Positions 4,133 through 5,167 of a DNA stretch of 5,167 bases are shown here, piece after piece; the first letter of the stretch is position 1; each line of letters starts with the position of its first letter. The notes beneath the pieces were generated by a model, which was not told the origin of the DNA, made no database searches, and saw only the letters and a list, made by a program, of their open reading frames with translations. This stretch comes from an uncultured Oscillospiraceae bacterium (GTDB lineage Bacteria > Bacillota > Clostridia > Oscillospirales > Oscillospiraceae). The translations under genes and the position numbers were made by a program. Location of the stretch: positions 1 through 5,167 of the forward strand of contig CALWVX010000126.1 in NCBI GenBank assembly GCA_944385065.1, in the 5' to 3' direction.

Positions 4133-5167
4133 TTAAATCGCCTGGGCCATCTCCACTGCCTCCCGAAGCTGAACCTCCTTGTTCCGGCTCTGTCCCTTCA
4201 CATTCATCACCAGCATCTGGAGGCGGTTCTCCAGGTTGGCGAAGCTCACGTCGGGGTCGTAGTCCAGGGGAAGGATCTGGGCGTCGGGATACAGCTCTTT
4301 CAGCTTTTTGGCCACGCCGCGGCCCACCACATGGTTGGGCAGGCAGCCGAAGGGCTGCAGAATGACGAAGGCCCGGCAGCCGTGGGCGGCGTGGTGGAGA
4401 ATCTCTCCGGGGATGAGCACGCCCTCGCCGGCGTCGAAGGTATGGTGGATAATGGGGTCGCTGGCCTTCACCAGCTCGGGCAGACGCACCGCCCGCTGAT
4501 AGAGGGGGTGCTCCTGGGCGACTTGGTCGGTGACGGTGTGGGCCGCGTCGAAAATGGCATCGGCTGCGGCGTACCAAGCCTTCTCCCCAAAGGGCTTATG
4601 GACGTGGTACTCCTTGATCTGGGTGTCCTTGTTGAAATAGAGCTTCTGGATCACGTCGGTCATGCGGGCCTCGATGATCTCAAAGCCGTTGCGCTCCAGA
4701 TAGTCCTCGATGTCATGGTTGGCGCCCGGATGGAAGTTGAGCAGATATTCCCCCACAATGAGCACCGTGGGCCGGGGATGGGACCGGTCATACTCCACCG
4801 ACTTCATCACCTGAATCGCCTTCCGGAAGCCCTGTTCAGCCCCCCGGACGCCGGACCGGGCCAGCCCGTCAATGAGCAGGTCCATGGCCTGATCAAAGGC
4901 TCGGTTGGCGCTGCCGGGGACGATCTCATAGGGCCGGATCTTTCTTAAAAGCTCCTCCAGCACGTCGATCATGGGCAGGGCAAAGGCCACCCGCACGGCG
5001 GCGGGCAGGCTCATGCGATAGCCCGGATGCTGATTGTGGCTGTCCTTGTCGTCGTTGGTGAGAATGGGCACCTGGGCAAAGCCCGCGTCGTCCAGCGCCT
5101 TGCGCAGCAGGGCGCCGTAGTGGGTCAGGCGGCAGTCGCCCACGTATTTGGCCATGGCCACCGCCAC
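4133..5167 (-). CDS. Acyl-CoA dehydratase activase-related protein, C-terminal part (5' end outside window)
   Basis: The frame is open to the right edge, so only the last 344 residues are seen. They match the C-terminal part of the large Clostridial fusion proteins that join a BadF/BcrA-type ATPase, a DUF2229 region and a 2-hydroxyglutaryl-CoA dehydratase (HgdB)-like domain, usually well over 1,000 residues. Recognisable parts, counted from the edge: YVGDCRLTHYGALLRKAL near residue 8, PTVLIVGEYLLNFHPGANHD near 133, and the hallmark QPFGCLPNHV at 271-280 followed by LDYDPDVSFANLENRL. Cysteines 12, 264 and 274 may contribute to an iron-sulfur site, as in HgdB relatives. The family is linked to radical 2-hydroxyacyl-CoA dehydration and its ATP-driven activation; the substrate of this fusion class is not established. 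No frameshift is seen. The gene is cytosolic and ordinary in composition. Confidence 0.88.
   Translation of the reverse strand: MAVAMAKYVGDCRLTHYGALLRKALDDAGFAQVPILTNDDKDSHNQHPGYRMSLPAAVRVAFALPMIDVLEELLRKIRPYEIVPGSANRAFDQAMDLLIDGLARSGVRGAEQGFRKAIQVMKSVEYDRSHPRPTVLIVGEYLLNFHPGANHDIEDYLERNGFEIIEARMTDVIQKLYFNKDTQIKEYHVHKPFGEKAWYAAADAIFDAAHTVTDQVAQEHPLYQRAVRLPELVKASDPIIHHTFDAGEGVLIPGEILHHAAHGCRAFVILQPFGCLPNHVVGRGVAKKLKELYPDAQILPLDYDPDVSFANLENRLQMLVMNVKGQSRNKEVQLREAVEMAQAI

Noticed and set aside
3924..4577. Minus-strand 217-codon frame
   Set aside because: It overlaps the dehydratase-activase gene on the same strand in another phase and continues through that gene's terminator.
4308..4948. Plus-strand frames opposite the dehydratase-activase gene
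   Set aside because: They are antisense shadows of a well-conserved coding region.

Overview
The window looks like a gut-type Clostridia chromosome, most likely an Oscillospiraceae-like anaerobe. This is inferred from the fairly high GC of most of it, strong AGGAGG-type ribosome binding sites, an ECF sigma/DUF4367 gene pair, and the C-terminal end of a very large BadF/HgdB-type acyl-CoA dehydratase-activase protein. No RNA gene, CRISPR array, transposase or integrase is visible.

Layout. Bases 1-400 are non-coding and hold a 262-bp inverted-repeat element (103-364) built from a row of distinct hairpins. A 43-codon minus-strand gene with a near-ideal ribosome binding site follows at 489-620. 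Bases 691-2988 carry a four-gene minus-strand operon, in transcription order: XRE repressor-like regulator, ECF sigma factor, DUF4367 membrane protein (probable anti-sigma/sensor) and a small secreted protein, ending at a clear terminator. Bases 2989-3519 are a largely non-coding divergent region with a promoter for the operon, a 20-bp hairpin and a 16-bp dyad. A plus-strand pair follows: a 38-residue cysteine-rich ORF that overlaps the start of a 74-residue HTH protein. Bases 3845-4130 are intergenic. From 4133 to the right edge is the 3' end of the dehydratase-activase gene with its own terminator.

How the genes may work together (inference): the XRE protein probably controls operon entry, the sigma factor and membrane protein form a sigma/anti-sigma switch, and the secreted protein is its output or a partner of the sensor ectodomain. 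An ECF-like promoter motif begins on the sigma stop codon. The 3' third of the DUF4367 gene and most of the secreted-protein gene form a low-GC island (36% GC by hand count at 1201-1500 against 63% at 1501-1800). This suggests that sensor domain and secreted protein were acquired together. A 28-bp imperfect direct repeat at 39-66 and 4030-4057 brackets the whole cassette.
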